Assembly (NCBI RefSeq): GCF_020524355.2
Contig: NZ_CP129019.1
Location: forward strand, 3,782,001-3,846,000
Direction of reading: 5' to 3'
Source: Mesobacillus subterraneus
Lineage (GTDB): Bacteria > Bacillota > Bacilli > Bacillales > Cytobacillaceae
Length of the DNA stretch: 64,000 nt
In this document: positions 34,853-43,917 of the stretch, piece by piece
Layout of the letters: each line of letters opens with the position of its first letter
Position numbering within the stretch: position 1 is the first letter of the stretch
Program-made: the position numbers and the translations under genes
Notes under the pieces: model-generated
The model's input: only the letters and a program-made list of their open reading frames with translations
What the model was told of the DNA's origin: nothing
Database searches by the model: none

Positions 34853-35633
34853 CACTCACCGTTTCCTTTACTTTGACCTCGATATTGTCCTCAATAAGCA
34901 TCTTGATCATTTCCCGGTTGCAGGGTATTAGATAAAAGTCCTGTTCCCTTTTTTCAATCATCCAATTGTTTGCCGGATTATTCGTAAACAAGACAAGAGT
35001 TGTGACTTCGGGCTCTTTGGCTTCATTGAATTCGAAAAAGAGCAATGTATTCAATAATCCGTTCGACTCTTTTAATGATTGGTAGAAATCATTCTTTGAA
35101 CCTTCGTATTTCTGCTGCTCAAATAATGCAGAATTGTTCTCCAATGAATCGATCATGAATTCAAATTCTTGCTGGCTTAATGAAAAACCATTTGTTCCTG
35201 TTTCTCTATCACCTTGTATAGAATAAAAATCCGATACCAGATCGCTTGCCTCATCAAATGTCACACTTGAGAACACATGGACTTGCTCATCATAAAAGAG
35301 TGAGTGCTGGATGAAACGGTCTCCTCTCAGATGGTAGGATACCGCTTCTTCTCCACCCTCTCCATCATGCCTGGAAACTTTCATAGATTGGTCTGAGTAA
35401 TTAAGGATAGCAATGATATCAGCCAGTTCTTCTACAAGTGTAAACTTATGATTTTTATAGCTTACTAAGCTTTTAGACAACAATGAACGGGTTGAGATTT
35501 GCAGCAAGAGGTCCATTTTTTCATCATCCAGATCACCGAAGTAAACTTGCTTCAATGCGTTGCCCTGTTCAAAAAAACCTTCGCTGTAAAAGCAATAGAT
35601 TAATTCCTCAATCGAAAGCGAAATTTTGTCCAT
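34842..35633 (-). CDS. YfjC-like accessory protein of a yfjB-yfjC-yfjD type cassette
   Basis: 263 aa, soluble, mixed alpha/beta, acidic. GAGGAGAC precedes ATG 35633. No catalytic motif seen. Position between a YfjB-like secreted protein and a DUF5381 gene matches B. subtilis YfjC (DUF5081-like); I assign it by synteny more than by sequence. Probably a chaperone or immunity protein for the large effector upstream. Confidence 0.6.
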   Translation of the reverse strand: MDKISLSIEELIYCFYSEGFFEQGNALKQVYFGDLDDEKMDLLLQISTRSLLSKSLVSYKNHKFTLVEELADIIAILNYSDQSMKVSRHDGEGGEEAVSYHLRGDRFIQHSLFYDEQVHVFSSVTFDEASDLVSDFYSIQGDRETGTNGFSLSQQEFEFMIDSLENNSALFEQQKYEGSKNDFYQSLKESNGLLNTLLFFEFNEAKEPEVTTLVLFTNNPANNWMIEKREQDFYLIPCNREMIKMLIEDNIEVKVKETVSDGK

Positions 35634-35642
35634 AGTCTCCTC

Positions 35643-36935
35643 CTAATTTCCAAATGATAGTTTCCCGAAAAAGGATTTTGAACTATCCAGCAGGTTTGCT
35701 GCATGTGACTTAACATCATTAATGGCTTCTTTTGCATTGTTAAAGCTCTCCTTGACATTCCTGACGCCTGAAGCAACTGCCTCTGTACCTTTGTGGATAG
35801 AGTCCTTAAACCGCACTGATTGTTTATCGGTCCAAGCAGAAGTCATCGAGGCCACTTTATCTCCAAGCATACTGCCCAGATAGCCCCCAACTGTGGCGCC
35901 CGCTGCTGTACCTAAAGGACCGCCCAAGCTTCCAATTATACCGCCAATTACCGCTCCACCAACGGAACCAGCTGTTACTGTAGCAGTTTTGACAACAGCC
36001 CTTCCTACCACCTTAGCATTTTCTTCTTTTAATTTTTCGCCACTGTACATGCCATAGTTTTCGGTGATTTTAATGCCTGCTCCTACTGACTCCACACCTG
36101 CTGTGATGACTGTTGCCAGAAGGGCATTGGATCTGATAAGCTTTCCGCTGTTTTTCAGGATACTGCCTGCCTGGCTTTTTACAGCCTCGAATCCGCTTTT
36201 AAAAGTGCTTGAATCCCTGAGTGCTTGCTTTAATGTAGAAACGCTATTGCTAAGATTCACCATATCCTTAGGATAATAACTCGCCATCTTTTTATAAAGC
36301 AGTTCCGCTAACGGCATTTTGCGATTGTAAACCAAATATAATGGATTCACCATCATCCTCGCCATGAAGTTCAGCGGGCGGGAGTTTTCGACTCGCTGAA
36401 TCATGCTTGCGAGTGGGATTTTCAACTTCCCAGCCTTTATGTACTCAGCTACTTGGAACTTCTTAAGGACATCATCGACATCGGTGAACCTGAACCCGAG
36501 CAGATGCATCAGTCCTGCTCCTGCTGAATATTGGGCTCCATGCAGTATATGTTCTAGATGTCCGGCTATTGAATGGTATTTGTCATATAGTCCGCTCGCA
36601 TACCGATCGTTCAGCATTTTATCAAGAGCTAATGCAAATGCTTCTTTGACTTCCTCTGCCTGGCCATTGACACGCTTTTCTGCAATTGAATACTGATTTA
36701 TCGAATTGGCGGTATAGGTTTTCAGCTGAACCATCTTTTGTTCAATTCGATTGATGGACGCTGTTGCCCTGGACAAACTCCCGCCTATTCCTCTTCTGTT
36801 TATGATTCTTGGATCCACACTGGACTTCACATTGGAAATACCGTTCTCAACACTGATCAGCCGGGAAATATTTTGACTCAAACCCGTTAGGGAGGAGTTT
36901 ACCTGTTTAGGATTAAAAACAATTTTAGAATTCAA
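35643..36935 (-). CDS. YfjB-like type VII secretion substrate with glycine-zipper C-terminus
   Basis: 430 aa. N-terminus INRIEQKMVQLKTYTANSIN resembles LXG/WXG-type helical hairpins. Residues about 300-360 are a Gly/Ala-rich hydrophobic stretch (GSVGGAVIGGIIGSLGGPLG, TAAGATVGGYLGSML) typical of membrane-inserting toxins or colicin-like translocators; a charged helical tail follows. Begins at TTG 36935 with a weak site. First gene of a three-gene cassette. The small ESAT-6-like yfjA gene normally in front is absent here. Toxin activity is inferred. Confidence 0.7.
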   Translation of the reverse strand: MNSKIVFNPKQVNSSLTGLSQNISRLISVENGISNVKSSVDPRIINRRGIGGSLSRATASINRIEQKMVQLKTYTANSINQYSIAEKRVNGQAEEVKEAFALALDKMLNDRYASGLYDKYHSIAGHLEHILHGAQYSAGAGLMHLLGFRFTDVDDVLKKFQVAEYIKAGKLKIPLASMIQRVENSRPLNFMARMMVNPLYLVYNRKMPLAELLYKKMASYYPKDMVNLSNSVSTLKQALRDSSTFKSGFEAVKSQAGSILKNSGKLIRSNALLATVITAGVESVGAGIKITENYGMYSGEKLKEENAKVVGRAVVKTATVTAGSVGGAVIGGIIGSLGGPLGTAAGATVGGYLGSMLGDKVASMTSAWTDKQSVRFKDSIHKGTEAVASGVRNVKESFNNAKEAINDVKSHAANLLDSSKSFFGKLSFGN

Positions 36936-37159
36936 AAATAATCAATCCCTGACAAATTGGTGTACTTTTCCACTTCATTTTAATTATAAATGAGAAGTAA
37001 TCTTAATTAAATCACTACATTTTCCTATAAATAGGTGTAAAGGTGTGTTTTTCCAAATGTTATCCAGGTCCTATTACCCAATTATTCTATATTTTAAACC
37101 TGAATAATCCACCAGGAAAACAGGCAGTAGAAACCGGGAAGAAAAAAAGCAAAAAAAAT

Positions 37160-37191
37160 GGCGTGTAAACTGACACCAGTTTTGACACGCC
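37160..37191 (-). terminator. Terminator of the thioredoxin-like operon
   Basis: GGCGTGT / ACACGCC closing stem with an inner CAAAACTGGTGTCAGTTT segment; on the minus strand followed by ATTTTTTTTG. Confidence 0.85.
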
Positions 37192-37219
37192 GTTCTTTCA
37201 TAGAGCAATAATCAGTTTT

Positions 37220-37447
37220 TTATACATTAAGATTATTATTTTTATACTTAGATACAATCGTTATCAACAATACAACTAAAGTAATCAGAAGAAAAAGCAC
37301 TGTTCCTAGAAAGCTAAATATCGCAAATGAAGTGACCATGTCCATATCACTCGTCTTTTCCGCCAAAGAACCTGTAACCTGCCAAGATATTAAGCAAATA
37401 ATAAACAACACAAAGAAAATCAATAGGTATTTATTTTTTGTTATCAT
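37220..37447 (-). CDS. Small two-helix membrane protein
   Basis: 75 aa from ATG 37447 (GAAGGTG upstream; a GTG at 37462 overlaps the thioredoxin gene stop). Two transmembrane helices (YLLIFFVLFIICLISWQV, FLGTVLFLLITLVVLLITIV) with a basic tail. Translationally coupled to the thioredoxin-like gene. Function unknown. Confidence 0.7.
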   Translation of the reverse strand: MITKNKYLLIFFVLFIICLISWQVTGSLAEKTSDMDMVTSFAIFSFLGTVLFLLITLVVLLITIVSKYKNNNLNV

Positions 37448-37458
37448 AAAAATCACCT

Positions 37459-38016
37459 TCACTTAGGTTCAGTTAATAACGTCTCCTTAAAACTATCATA
37501 AACATCTGACCAAAGAACGGATTCCTCTGTATACCTCCTTCTTAAAGAACCAAAGGCTTCTTTTTGTTTCTCCGCAAAGGAGGGATTTTCTTTTGGTGGC
37601 AGTGCAGCACGAACTTCATCAACGATTTGCTGAGCTTTGGGTGCCCGAGGTCCCCACTTGCCAAGTAAATCTCCTTGATTATTAAAAATTAAAATCATTG
37701 GAATGGCGCGTCCACCGTTAGTTAAGTGGCGATCAATCAAATCAGTATCTGCATCCCGCAATGCGACGCGCATTTCTATATCCGCAGCCTCCGCCAATTT
37801 GCGAATAACAGGATTGATCATCATGGCATCTCCACACCAATCTTCGGTAATCGTCAGGAAATGAAGTTGATATTGTTTTAACTCCTCAGCAAATCCATCT
37901 GCCGGGAGATGAAATTGTTCATAAACAGCAAAACTTTCCTCTTTTAATGTGCCCATTTCATCCATATACTTTTGAATGGATTTCCCCTCTTCAAAATACA
38001 GTTGTTCTGTTTTCAT
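37459..38016 (-). CDS. Thioredoxin-like family protein
   Basis: 185 aa. Thioredoxin fold with the active-site motif EDWCGDAMM (single Cys in WCGDA), then MRVALRDADTDLIDRHL and IPMILIFNNQGDLLGKWGPR (cis-Pro loop). Proteins with WCGD(A/S) in Bacilli are cytosolic and lack the resolving Cys, so they probably act on thiols in a monothiol manner. ATG 38016 with weak site. Confidence 0.88.
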   Translation of the reverse strand: MKTEQLYFEEGKSIQKYMDEMGTLKEESFAVYEQFHLPADGFAEELKQYQLHFLTITEDWCGDAMMINPVIRKLAEAADIEMRVALRDADTDLIDRHLTNGGRAIPMILIFNNQGDLLGKWGPRAPKAQQIVDEVRAALPPKENPSFAEKQKEAFGSLRRRYTEESVLWSDVYDSFKETLLTEPK

Positions 38017-38119
38017 TAAGATTTTTCCTCATTTCTATGTTATATCCGTTTCGTAATGTAACGCAGGCATCCAGATTATCTAGTGATAATGTAATTCTTC
38101 CCTATTCAAAGCCATAGGC

Positions 38120-38557
38120 CTATAATGGTTTTCTAAATGAGTAGCACCATTTATCATAATCTAATTTCTCTTCATAAAAACGGTGAGCTTTGTCTCGCTG
38201 AACTCCTGATTCTAATGCCACGTATTCAGCTCCATTTTCTTTTGCCCAATTATGTATATAACTTAATAATTTCTCTCCATACCCAGATGAACGGTATGCA
38301 GCATCCGTTACCAGATCATAGATAAAAACGTGACGTTTATTATAGAAGTTCACTCTCCAGCTTAAACCAGCCAGGGATACAATCCGATTATTTATATATA
38401 AAGCATACAATGAATACCCATCTTTCCTCATTTCTTCAAGTAATTCCAGGTATGTCTCTTGAGTCAGCTCAGTACGCAGCTGATTGATAACTGGAAAGGC
38501 TTCTAACCATTGTTCTTTCTCCGTTAATTCTTGTATTATTTCTGACGCTGAATTCAC
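38120..38557 (-). CDS. GNAT-family N-acetyltransferase
   Basis: 145 aa from GTG 38557 behind AAGGAGGTG. Acetyl-CoA motif YRSSGYGEKLLSYIHNW and a terminal EKLDYDKWCYSFRKPL, which matches the short YobR/YhfO-type acetyltransferases. Substrate unknown. Preceded by the family B array. Confidence 0.88.
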   Translation of the reverse strand: MNSASEIIQELTEKEQWLEAFPVINQLRTELTQETYLELLEEMRKDGYSLYALYINNRIVSLAGLSWRVNFYNKRHVFIYDLVTDAAYRSSGYGEKLLSYIHNWAKENGAEYVALESGVQRDKAHRFYEEKLDYDKWCYSFRKPL

Positions 38558-38619
38558 ATTTACACCTCCTTTAGTAAAAAGCTCTGTTATATCTGTATGT
38601 TAATTTCACAGTGTTTGAA

Positions 38620-38811
38620 AATAGACGGAGAAATTCCGCTTAAATTTGCAAACAACCCTTGTTTCCTTAAAATAAGGGTCATTTTTCCGGTTATTTAATC
38701 CAAAGCGTTGGATTTTGCCTTATTTTTATTAGTTAACCGGAATTTCTCCGCTTATTTCTGCTTCAAAGGCGTTCTCTATATACAATAGCCGGAATTTCTC
38801 CGCTTATAAAT
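38620..38811. repeat. Family B palindrome array, four units
   Basis: GGAGAAATTCCGCTTA-type units near 38627, 38687, 38739 and 38791 (steps about 60, 52, 52) with both orientations represented. Similar to 16855 and 26147. Confidence 0.75.
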
Positions 38812-38878
38812 TCTATACCTACACGAAAATCAATAATGGATGATAACAGCGCTTAATAACCCCTCATGGATCAACGTA

Positions 38879-39361
38879 CTATCTTACTACTGCTAAAACT
38901 GTATGCTCAATATTGCTACTATCCTCCAATTTTTGTAACTGAGGAACAACAAACTCGGGTACTATTTTGTACTGATCAAGTTCATCGATCTCAATCCATT
39001 TATGAATATACCCCTCTTCCTCTCCTTTGAACTCATCTTTATAGTGAACTAATGGATGATCTTCAGGAATGTCCACAAGGTAATGCATCCCTAATTCCTG
39101 GATTTTTTTATTCTCTGTCTCTAAAAAATATTCCACTACCCAGCAGAGTTTCATGTGGTCTGCTTGTAAGTTAAACTCTTCCATTAACTCTCTTTTTAAC
39201 GTCTCCTCTGTCGATTCAAAATGCTCGACTCTTCCTCCTGGCAAAAACCAATTTTCACTATCAACCGGCCTTTGAAATAGGACCCTGCCATTATGTTGGA
39301 TAATCGCTGCAGATCTTACATGAAAGCTTCTGTCCTTATCGATTGAAAACTTGATCATCAT
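38879..39361 (-). CDS. NUDIX hydrolase
   Basis: 160 aa from ATG 39361 (AGGGTGG upstream; a longer frame from 39400 lacks a good site). NUDIX box GGRVEHFESTEETLKREL, then MEEF, with the REL(M)EE catalytic core. Hydrolyses a nucleoside diphosphate linked to a variable group; substrate unknown. Normal length. Confidence 0.92.
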   Translation of the reverse strand: MMIKFSIDKDRSFHVRSAAIIQHNGRVLFQRPVDSENWFLPGGRVEHFESTEETLKRELMEEFNLQADHMKLCWVVEYFLETENKKIQELGMHYLVDIPEDHPLVHYKDEFKGEEEGYIHKWIEIDELDQYKIVPEFVVPQLQKLEDSSNIEHTVLAVVR

Positions 39362-39415
39362 TTTGGTTCCACCCTTATCTTTAACATTGCCACCCGGCAC
39401 CTTCAGAACAATTAC

Positions 39416-39446
39416 AAAATGCCACCGTTGATTGGTGACATTTTGC
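39416..39446. terminator. Hairpin between NUDIX and GyrI-like genes
   Basis: CAAAATGCCACC / GGTGACATTTTG imperfect 12-bp stem with a 7-nt loop; lies 1 bp past the GyrI-like stop. Confidence 0.6.
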
Positions 39447-39447
39447 C

Positions 39448-39930
39448 CTAAGATTTTCTCTTTTTAACGGGTATGTATAGATCAACTCTACATTTCCCTT
39501 CAGGATCTTCGGAAAGGTTATTCATGTTGTATTCGAGGTTATCTCTCTCATAATCGGCTGTATAATCGCTAGTTGGCAGCCATTCGCCAAACATGTATTG
39601 ATAAGCAGAATGGAGCTTTTCAGGTTTTTCATAAAAGGAATACAGGGCGTATTGCCCGCCTTGCAACTTCCTGAATTCCATATCTCTATGGTTTTCTTTT
39701 TCAAATTCTTCTGGCAATGTAACGCAGGCATCGTGACGGCAATCCTTGCTTTCCACTTCATCCGGATTATCTAATGAAATACCGATAAATGACTGCTGGG
39801 GAGGGTATAGTCCATTGCCAGTCGCCCAACGGACCAGCTTTCCCCAGTGTTCTTGGGGCTCAAAGTAACTCCCGGTTCGTCTGATATACGCTATTTCCGT
39901 TTCAGGTAAATTCGCAATTAAGATATTCAT
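39448..39930 (-). CDS. GyrI-like small-molecule-binding domain protein
   Basis: 160 aa from ATG 39930. Matches the GyrI-like/AraC effector domain: EIAYIRRTGSYFEPQEHWGK, YPPQQSFIGISLDNP, GQYALYSFYEKPEKL and CRVDLYIPVKK. Stand-alone GyrI-like proteins bind and sometimes hydrolyse small lipophilic or cationic molecules and can confer mild drug tolerance. It stands between the NUDIX and flavodoxin genes. Confidence 0.9.
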   Translation of the reverse strand: MNILIANLPETEIAYIRRTGSYFEPQEHWGKLVRWATGNGLYPPQQSFIGISLDNPDEVESKDCRHDACVTLPEEFEKENHRDMEFRKLQGGQYALYSFYEKPEKLHSAYQYMFGEWLPTSDYTADYERDNLEYNMNNLSEDPEGKCRVDLYIPVKKRKS

Positions 39931-39961
39931 ATTCACCAACCCTGTTTGAATAGAGACATAA

Positions 39962-40615
39962 TTATAGACCTACCAATATTTCGTCCTTTAAGCCCGCTAG
40001 CCGTTTCTCCCAAGCTTGTATATGCTGCAGTCTCGTCTCCTCATCTGCACCTGCCGGAAATAAGAACGGTTCTAAGACGGTCATCCCACAAAAGTAAAGC
40101 TTCTCATGCTGAATATTGAACAAACGCTCTTCGACCTTGCCTTTTATTCCATTTTCTCCATACTCCGACAGATCCTCCGCGCCATGGGTCAAAGATATAA
40201 TGGCCGCTTTCCCCTTTAAGTTCCCATCTTCATACCGTCCTGGACCGTAGGCAAAGCTATACGAGAACACTCGATCAAACCATCCCTTCAATATGGCAGG
40301 AGCATCTGTCCACCACATCGGATATTGAAAAATGATTAAGTCCGCCCAGGTTACTAATCTTTGCTCTTCAACAATGTCAGCTGCAAAGGTATTATTTTTC
40401 AGTGCATGATATTGTTCAGAAATATAATTGAAACGGTTTGGGTTTTTAAGGACAAGGAAATCGTCTTGATCTGCAATTGCTTTAAATTTCTTTTTATAAA
40501 GGTCCGACACTTCTACCTTATGACCATTCTGTTCCAGGATTCCAACCGTTATGTCTTTCAGTGCCCCATTCAATGATTGTCCGTCCGGGTGGGCGAATAC
40601 GATGAGAACATTCAT
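39962..40615 (-). CDS. NAD(P)H:quinone oxidoreductase / flavodoxin-fold family (KefF-like)
   Basis: 217 aa. FMN-binding N-terminus NVLIVFAHPDGQSLNGALKD, the WWTDAPAILKGWFDRVFSYS core and SLTHGAEDLSEYGENG. AGGGG precedes ATG 40615. Two-electron reductase that detoxifies quinones; belongs to the NAD(P)H dehydrogenase (quinone) 2 fold. Distant partner of the other quinone genes in the window. Confidence 0.92.
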   Translation of the reverse strand: MNVLIVFAHPDGQSLNGALKDITVGILEQNGHKVEVSDLYKKKFKAIADQDDFLVLKNPNRFNYISEQYHALKNNTFAADIVEEQRLVTWADLIIFQYPMWWTDAPAILKGWFDRVFSYSFAYGPGRYEDGNLKGKAAIISLTHGAEDLSEYGENGIKGKVEERLFNIQHEKLYFCGMTVLEPFLFPAGADEETRLQHIQAWEKRLAGLKDEILVGL

Positions 40616-40716
40616 TTTCTAATCCCCTTACTAATTTTCTTTTTTGATTTACAGGAACCCTCTGTTCCGCTGTCTAGAACACTGATACCGTCCTCACGTT
40701 TCGATCATTGATTCCT

Positions 40717-41142
40717 TTATTGAATTTCAACTAAATATTGTCTTAATCGCTCTTTTGTTTCAGAGGAAAGCGGCGCCGATTTCCTCGTTTCCTCATCCAT
40801 TTGCACGATGACGGTTTCTGCCACTGCAGCAAGCTTGCCATTTTGATAGATTCCTTGAAATAAAGAAAAGGAGCTGTTGCCAACTCTTGTAATGGCACTG
40901 CCAATTTCCACTGTCCCGGGCCATCGTATTTCAGAAAGCAAGTCCAGCTTCAGACTTGCTATGACAAATGCCGCGTTTTCAGCATGCAGCGGCTCCTTTG
41001 CATAGAGAAGCTCCGTTCTTCCCGTTTCCAGGAAGGTTGAAAACAGCGCATTATTAACATGTCCCTGACGATCCGTATCTGCATACCTGATCTTGTCATA
41101 TGCCTTTAATGGAAAATCTTCATATTCCGGTTTCATTTGCAT
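40717..41142 (-). CDS. Acyl-CoA thioesterase (4-HBT fold, YbgC-like)
   Basis: 141 aa from ATG 41142 (or 41136); GAGGGTG lies upstream. Hotdog-fold motif IRYADTDRQGHVNNALFSTFL with the catalytic Asp in DTDRQGHVNNA. Hydrolyses acyl-CoA thioesters. A decayed duplicate lies at 20723-21155; the flanking sequence is also partly duplicated. Confidence 0.9.
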   Translation of the reverse strand: MQMKPEYEDFPLKAYDKIRYADTDRQGHVNNALFSTFLETGRTELLYAKEPLHAENAAFVIASLKLDLLSEIRWPGTVEIGSAITRVGNSSFSLFQGIYQNGKLAAVAETVIVQMDEETRKSAPLSSETKERLRQYLVEIQ

Positions 41143-41308
41143 CACCCTCATTCCACCTGTTTCCATGCTTTAGAGTCATTTCCGATAGATACATTGTTCA
41201 ACACCTTGAGCAATAAATCCTTCTTCAACAAACCTTTACTACATTCTTAAGCCGTTCAGTTTTGAGGTGCATAATGTATTTGCTCTTTAATTTATTTTAA
41301 CAATTTTA

Positions 41309-41380
41309 TTGACTATTCAGTTGAACTGTATTATCTTTTTATTAAGTTGAACTATATAGTCGAACTGAATAGAGGTTGAG
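41309..41380 (+). promoter_or_regulatory. Promoter and likely PadR operator
   Basis: TTGACT (41309-41314), 17-bp spacer and TATCTT (41332-41337). CAGTTGAACTG is nearly palindromic and overlaps the spacer; a second element AGTTGAACTATATAGTCGAACT lies at about 41345-41366, just before the ATG. Two such sites around the promoter suggest autoregulation by PadR. Confidence 0.6.
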
Positions 41381-41383
41381 GTT

Positions 41384-41686
41384 ATGAAACACAAATTATT
41401 ACCATTGTCTGAAACCATGCATTATATTTTATTGACTTTGCGTGAGCCACTCCACGGCTATGCCGTCATGCAAAAGATTGAAAAGATTAGTAACGGTTCT
41501 GTTATTTTAGCCGCTGGTACTTTATACGGTGCGATTGAAAACTTGAATAAGCACGGTTGGATTGAATCTGTTGGAGAGTCAGGTCGGAGGAAGGTTTATA
41601 AGGTCACTGCGGAAGGAAATGCGATCTTGAAAATGGAACAAGACAGGTTACTGCATATTTTATCCCTGTACGAAGGAAGTGAATGA
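41384..41686 (+). CDS. PadR-family transcription regulator
   Basis: 100 aa: LPLSETMHYILLTLREPLHG, YAVMQKIEKISNGSV, AAGTLYGAIENLNKHGWIES and GRRKVYKVTAEGNAI, the standard PadR winged helix. GAGGTTGAGGTT upstream. Its stop is one base from the DUF2812 start, so the two form an operon; PadR/DUF2812 pairs are common in Bacilli. Confidence 0.95.
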   Translation: MKHKLLPLSETMHYILLTLREPLHGYAVMQKIEKISNGSVILAAGTLYGAIENLNKHGWIESVGESGRRKVYKVTAEGNAILKMEQDRLLHILSLYEGSE

Positions 41687-41687
41687 A

Positions 41688-42257
41688 ATGAAGAAATTTA
41701 AGATGTTTGTTGATATTGAAAAAGAGGAGCAATGGCTGAACGAGCAATTACAAAAAGGATATCGCTGCACAAATATTAGTGGATTAGGAATATACACTTT
41801 CGAAAAGACTGACAAGAGATATGTGATGCGACTGGATTATCAAGAATATTTATCAAAGGAAAAATTGAATGAATATAAAGGGATATATGAAGACTTCGGT
41901 TGGAATTATATAAAAGGTACCTGGCTTGGTGGAATTCAATATTGGCAAAAGGACGATGACGGACAAACTGAAATCTTCTCGGATCGCCAATCGAGGAGAA
42001 ATTATTATAAAAGATTGATGGGTTATTCATCTAGTTTAGCTATAGTGTTTTTGCTTTTCTCTTATACGATTTACAAAGATTCAGGATTATATTTAGCCGA
42101 AGGTCTTTGGAGCATGAAAGGGTCATTATTTTGGAAAGCATTCTTATTTGAAACTCCATTTGCCCTATTAAGGTTGTTTCCCGCCATTATGGTTGCTTTT
42201 TATAGTATCAGTTACTATAAAGCTTATCGAAAGTATTCTAAGTTAAAAGAAAAGTGA
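41688..42257 (+). CDS. DUF2812 membrane protein paired with PadR
   Basis: 189 aa from ATG 41688. N-terminal DUF2812 domain (FKMFVDIEKEEQWLNEQLQK, GYRCTNISGLGIYTFEKTD, YVMRLDYQEYL) and two C-terminal transmembrane helices (about 110-130, 155-180). Probably senses envelope stress or an antibiotic together with PadR; the family's role is unknown. Confidence 0.9.
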   Translation: MKKFKMFVDIEKEEQWLNEQLQKGYRCTNISGLGIYTFEKTDKRYVMRLDYQEYLSKEKLNEYKGIYEDFGWNYIKGTWLGGIQYWQKDDDGQTEIFSDRQSRRNYYKRLMGYSSSLAIVFLLFSYTIYKDSGLYLAEGLWSMKGSLFWKAFLFETPFALLRLFPAIMVAFYSISYYKAYRKYSKLKEK

Positions 42258-42783
42258 TGCCAGGGGTTAAAAAAGTATTGTGAAGTAAAGTACTTAAACT
42301 ATTGACTATTGATTGGAAATTTAACAAAGGGGGTAGCTGCAGCGCCTCCTTTTGGTAGGTGTGGCTCTTAGGCCGAGCTTTTTATCATTATCAAATTTGA
42401 TTGATGGTAATGATTATTCTTCTTGGAATTTATTGTTTGAGTGCAGCAGGTGCTTGAATGTTTTTCTAACTAAGTAACGGGAGCAATATAACAAGAACCA
42501 GCTACCATTTAGGTAGCTTTTCTTATTTCACTAATGGGGCAGGTTAGCGGAAGAAGGATCTAGTAAGAATTAAACCAATGGGACGGATTTTTTGAGGGAG
42601 AAATAATGTTCTCCAAATTTAAAGGATTATATCTGCGTTAGCGGTCATTAGCCATCTTGAACTAATGGTTAGGTATAAAAAACTTTTGTTAAAAGTCTGA
42701 ACATTTAAAAAACAGTATATAATAAGTGGAAAGAGTTTCTATTAAATAAACCCTTAAAATAGGATTATTATGGAGGTATGCAG
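42258..42783. other. Intergenic region with hairpins
   Basis: Contains a hairpin AGCTACC / GGTAGCT (42500-42518) followed by a short T-run, and a GGCTCTTAGGCCGAGCTTTTT element near 42363. No ORF supported. TATGGAGGT at 42770 serves the next gene. Confidence 0.45.
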
Positions 42784-43737
42784 GTGAGAGCAGCAATTTA
42801 TAATACCTACGGTCCCCCTGAAGTTATGGGTATAGAGGATATTGAAAAGCCATCAATCAAGGAACAAGACAGGGTGTTGATTCGTGTTCACAGTGCATCT
42901 GTCAATACTTTGGACTATTTGTACCGAAAGGGTTATTTACCAACAAGGTTGGATAATGGACTAACAAAACCCAAAAATCCCATACTTGGCATAGATGTTG
43001 CGGGTACTATTGAGGCTGTCGGTGAAAATGTTCGCAAATTTAAGGTGGGTGACAACGTTTTCGGAAGTTGCTTCGGGTCCCATTCTGAATATGTCTCTCC
43101 ACGTGAGAATTTCCTATGTCATATGCCAAAAAACATAACTTTTGAAGATGCTGCTGCTATTCCGTGTGCTGCTCAAACTGCGTTACAAGCATTGAGAGAT
43201 GTAGCACAGGTAAAGGAAGGTCAAAGAGTCTTAATATATGGAGCATCTGGAGGAGTAGGGCATTTTGCTGTTCAACTTGCAAATTACTATGGGGCTGAAG
43301 TAACTGCTGTTTGTAGTACCTCCAATTTAGACTGGGTTAAGAATCTTGGGGCACATTATGTCCTTGATTATACTAAAGAAGATTTCACTGATCATAGAAA
43401 TAAATACGATGTTATTCTAGATGCTGTTGGCAAGCGAACCTTTTTCAGCTGCTTACGTACTTTAACCGAGAAAGGTGTTTATATTACTGAGCACCTGTTT
43501 TTTCCTAAATACCATCCGTTTCAAGTGATGATAGGTTCATTTTTAGGTAGCAAAAAAGCTAAGATTCATTTTACAAAACCCAATGATGTAGACTTGGCTT
43601 TTTTAAGTAGTCTTGTGGAACAAGAAAAATTAAGACCTGTTATTGAAAAATGTTACCCTTTGGAAAAGATTGTAGAGGCTCACAAGCATATTGAAAGTGG
43701 GCGTACAAAGGGGAAGATTGTTCTTAGAGTCAAATAG
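42784..43737 (+). CDS. Zinc-type alcohol dehydrogenase-like MDR protein
   Basis: 317 aa from GTG 42784, chosen because GGAGGT ends seven bases upstream whereas the in-frame ATG 42778 touches it. NTYGPPEVMGIEDIEKPSI, GIDVAGTIEAVGENV, YGASGGVGHFAVQLANYYGA (Rossmann) and KGKIVLRV. Third intact or damaged MDR enzyme in the window. Monocistronic. Confidence 0.9.
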   Translation: MRAAIYNTYGPPEVMGIEDIEKPSIKEQDRVLIRVHSASVNTLDYLYRKGYLPTRLDNGLTKPKNPILGIDVAGTIEAVGENVRKFKVGDNVFGSCFGSHSEYVSPRENFLCHMPKNITFEDAAAIPCAAQTALQALRDVAQVKEGQRVLIYGASGGVGHFAVQLANYYGAEVTAVCSTSNLDWVKNLGAHYVLDYTKEDFTDHRNKYDVILDAVGKRTFFSCLRTLTEKGVYITEHLFFPKYHPFQVMIGSFLGSKKAKIHFTKPNDVDLAFLSSLVEQEKLRPVIEKCYPLEKIVEAHKHIESGRTKGKIVLRVK

Positions 43738-43917
43738 GTATATTCATCTTAGAAGGTGCATTGATGGGGTGGACTACATTTAGACAAACAGTGTATCCTT
43801 ATGGTTTGTGAAAAATGTACTTAAACTAAAGGGGTTTAGTTAAAAAAAGAAGCAAAGGGCGCTGAACAGCATTGAACTGCTCCCCGTCAAGTAGACAGTG
43901 GAAATAATAAAAACAGC

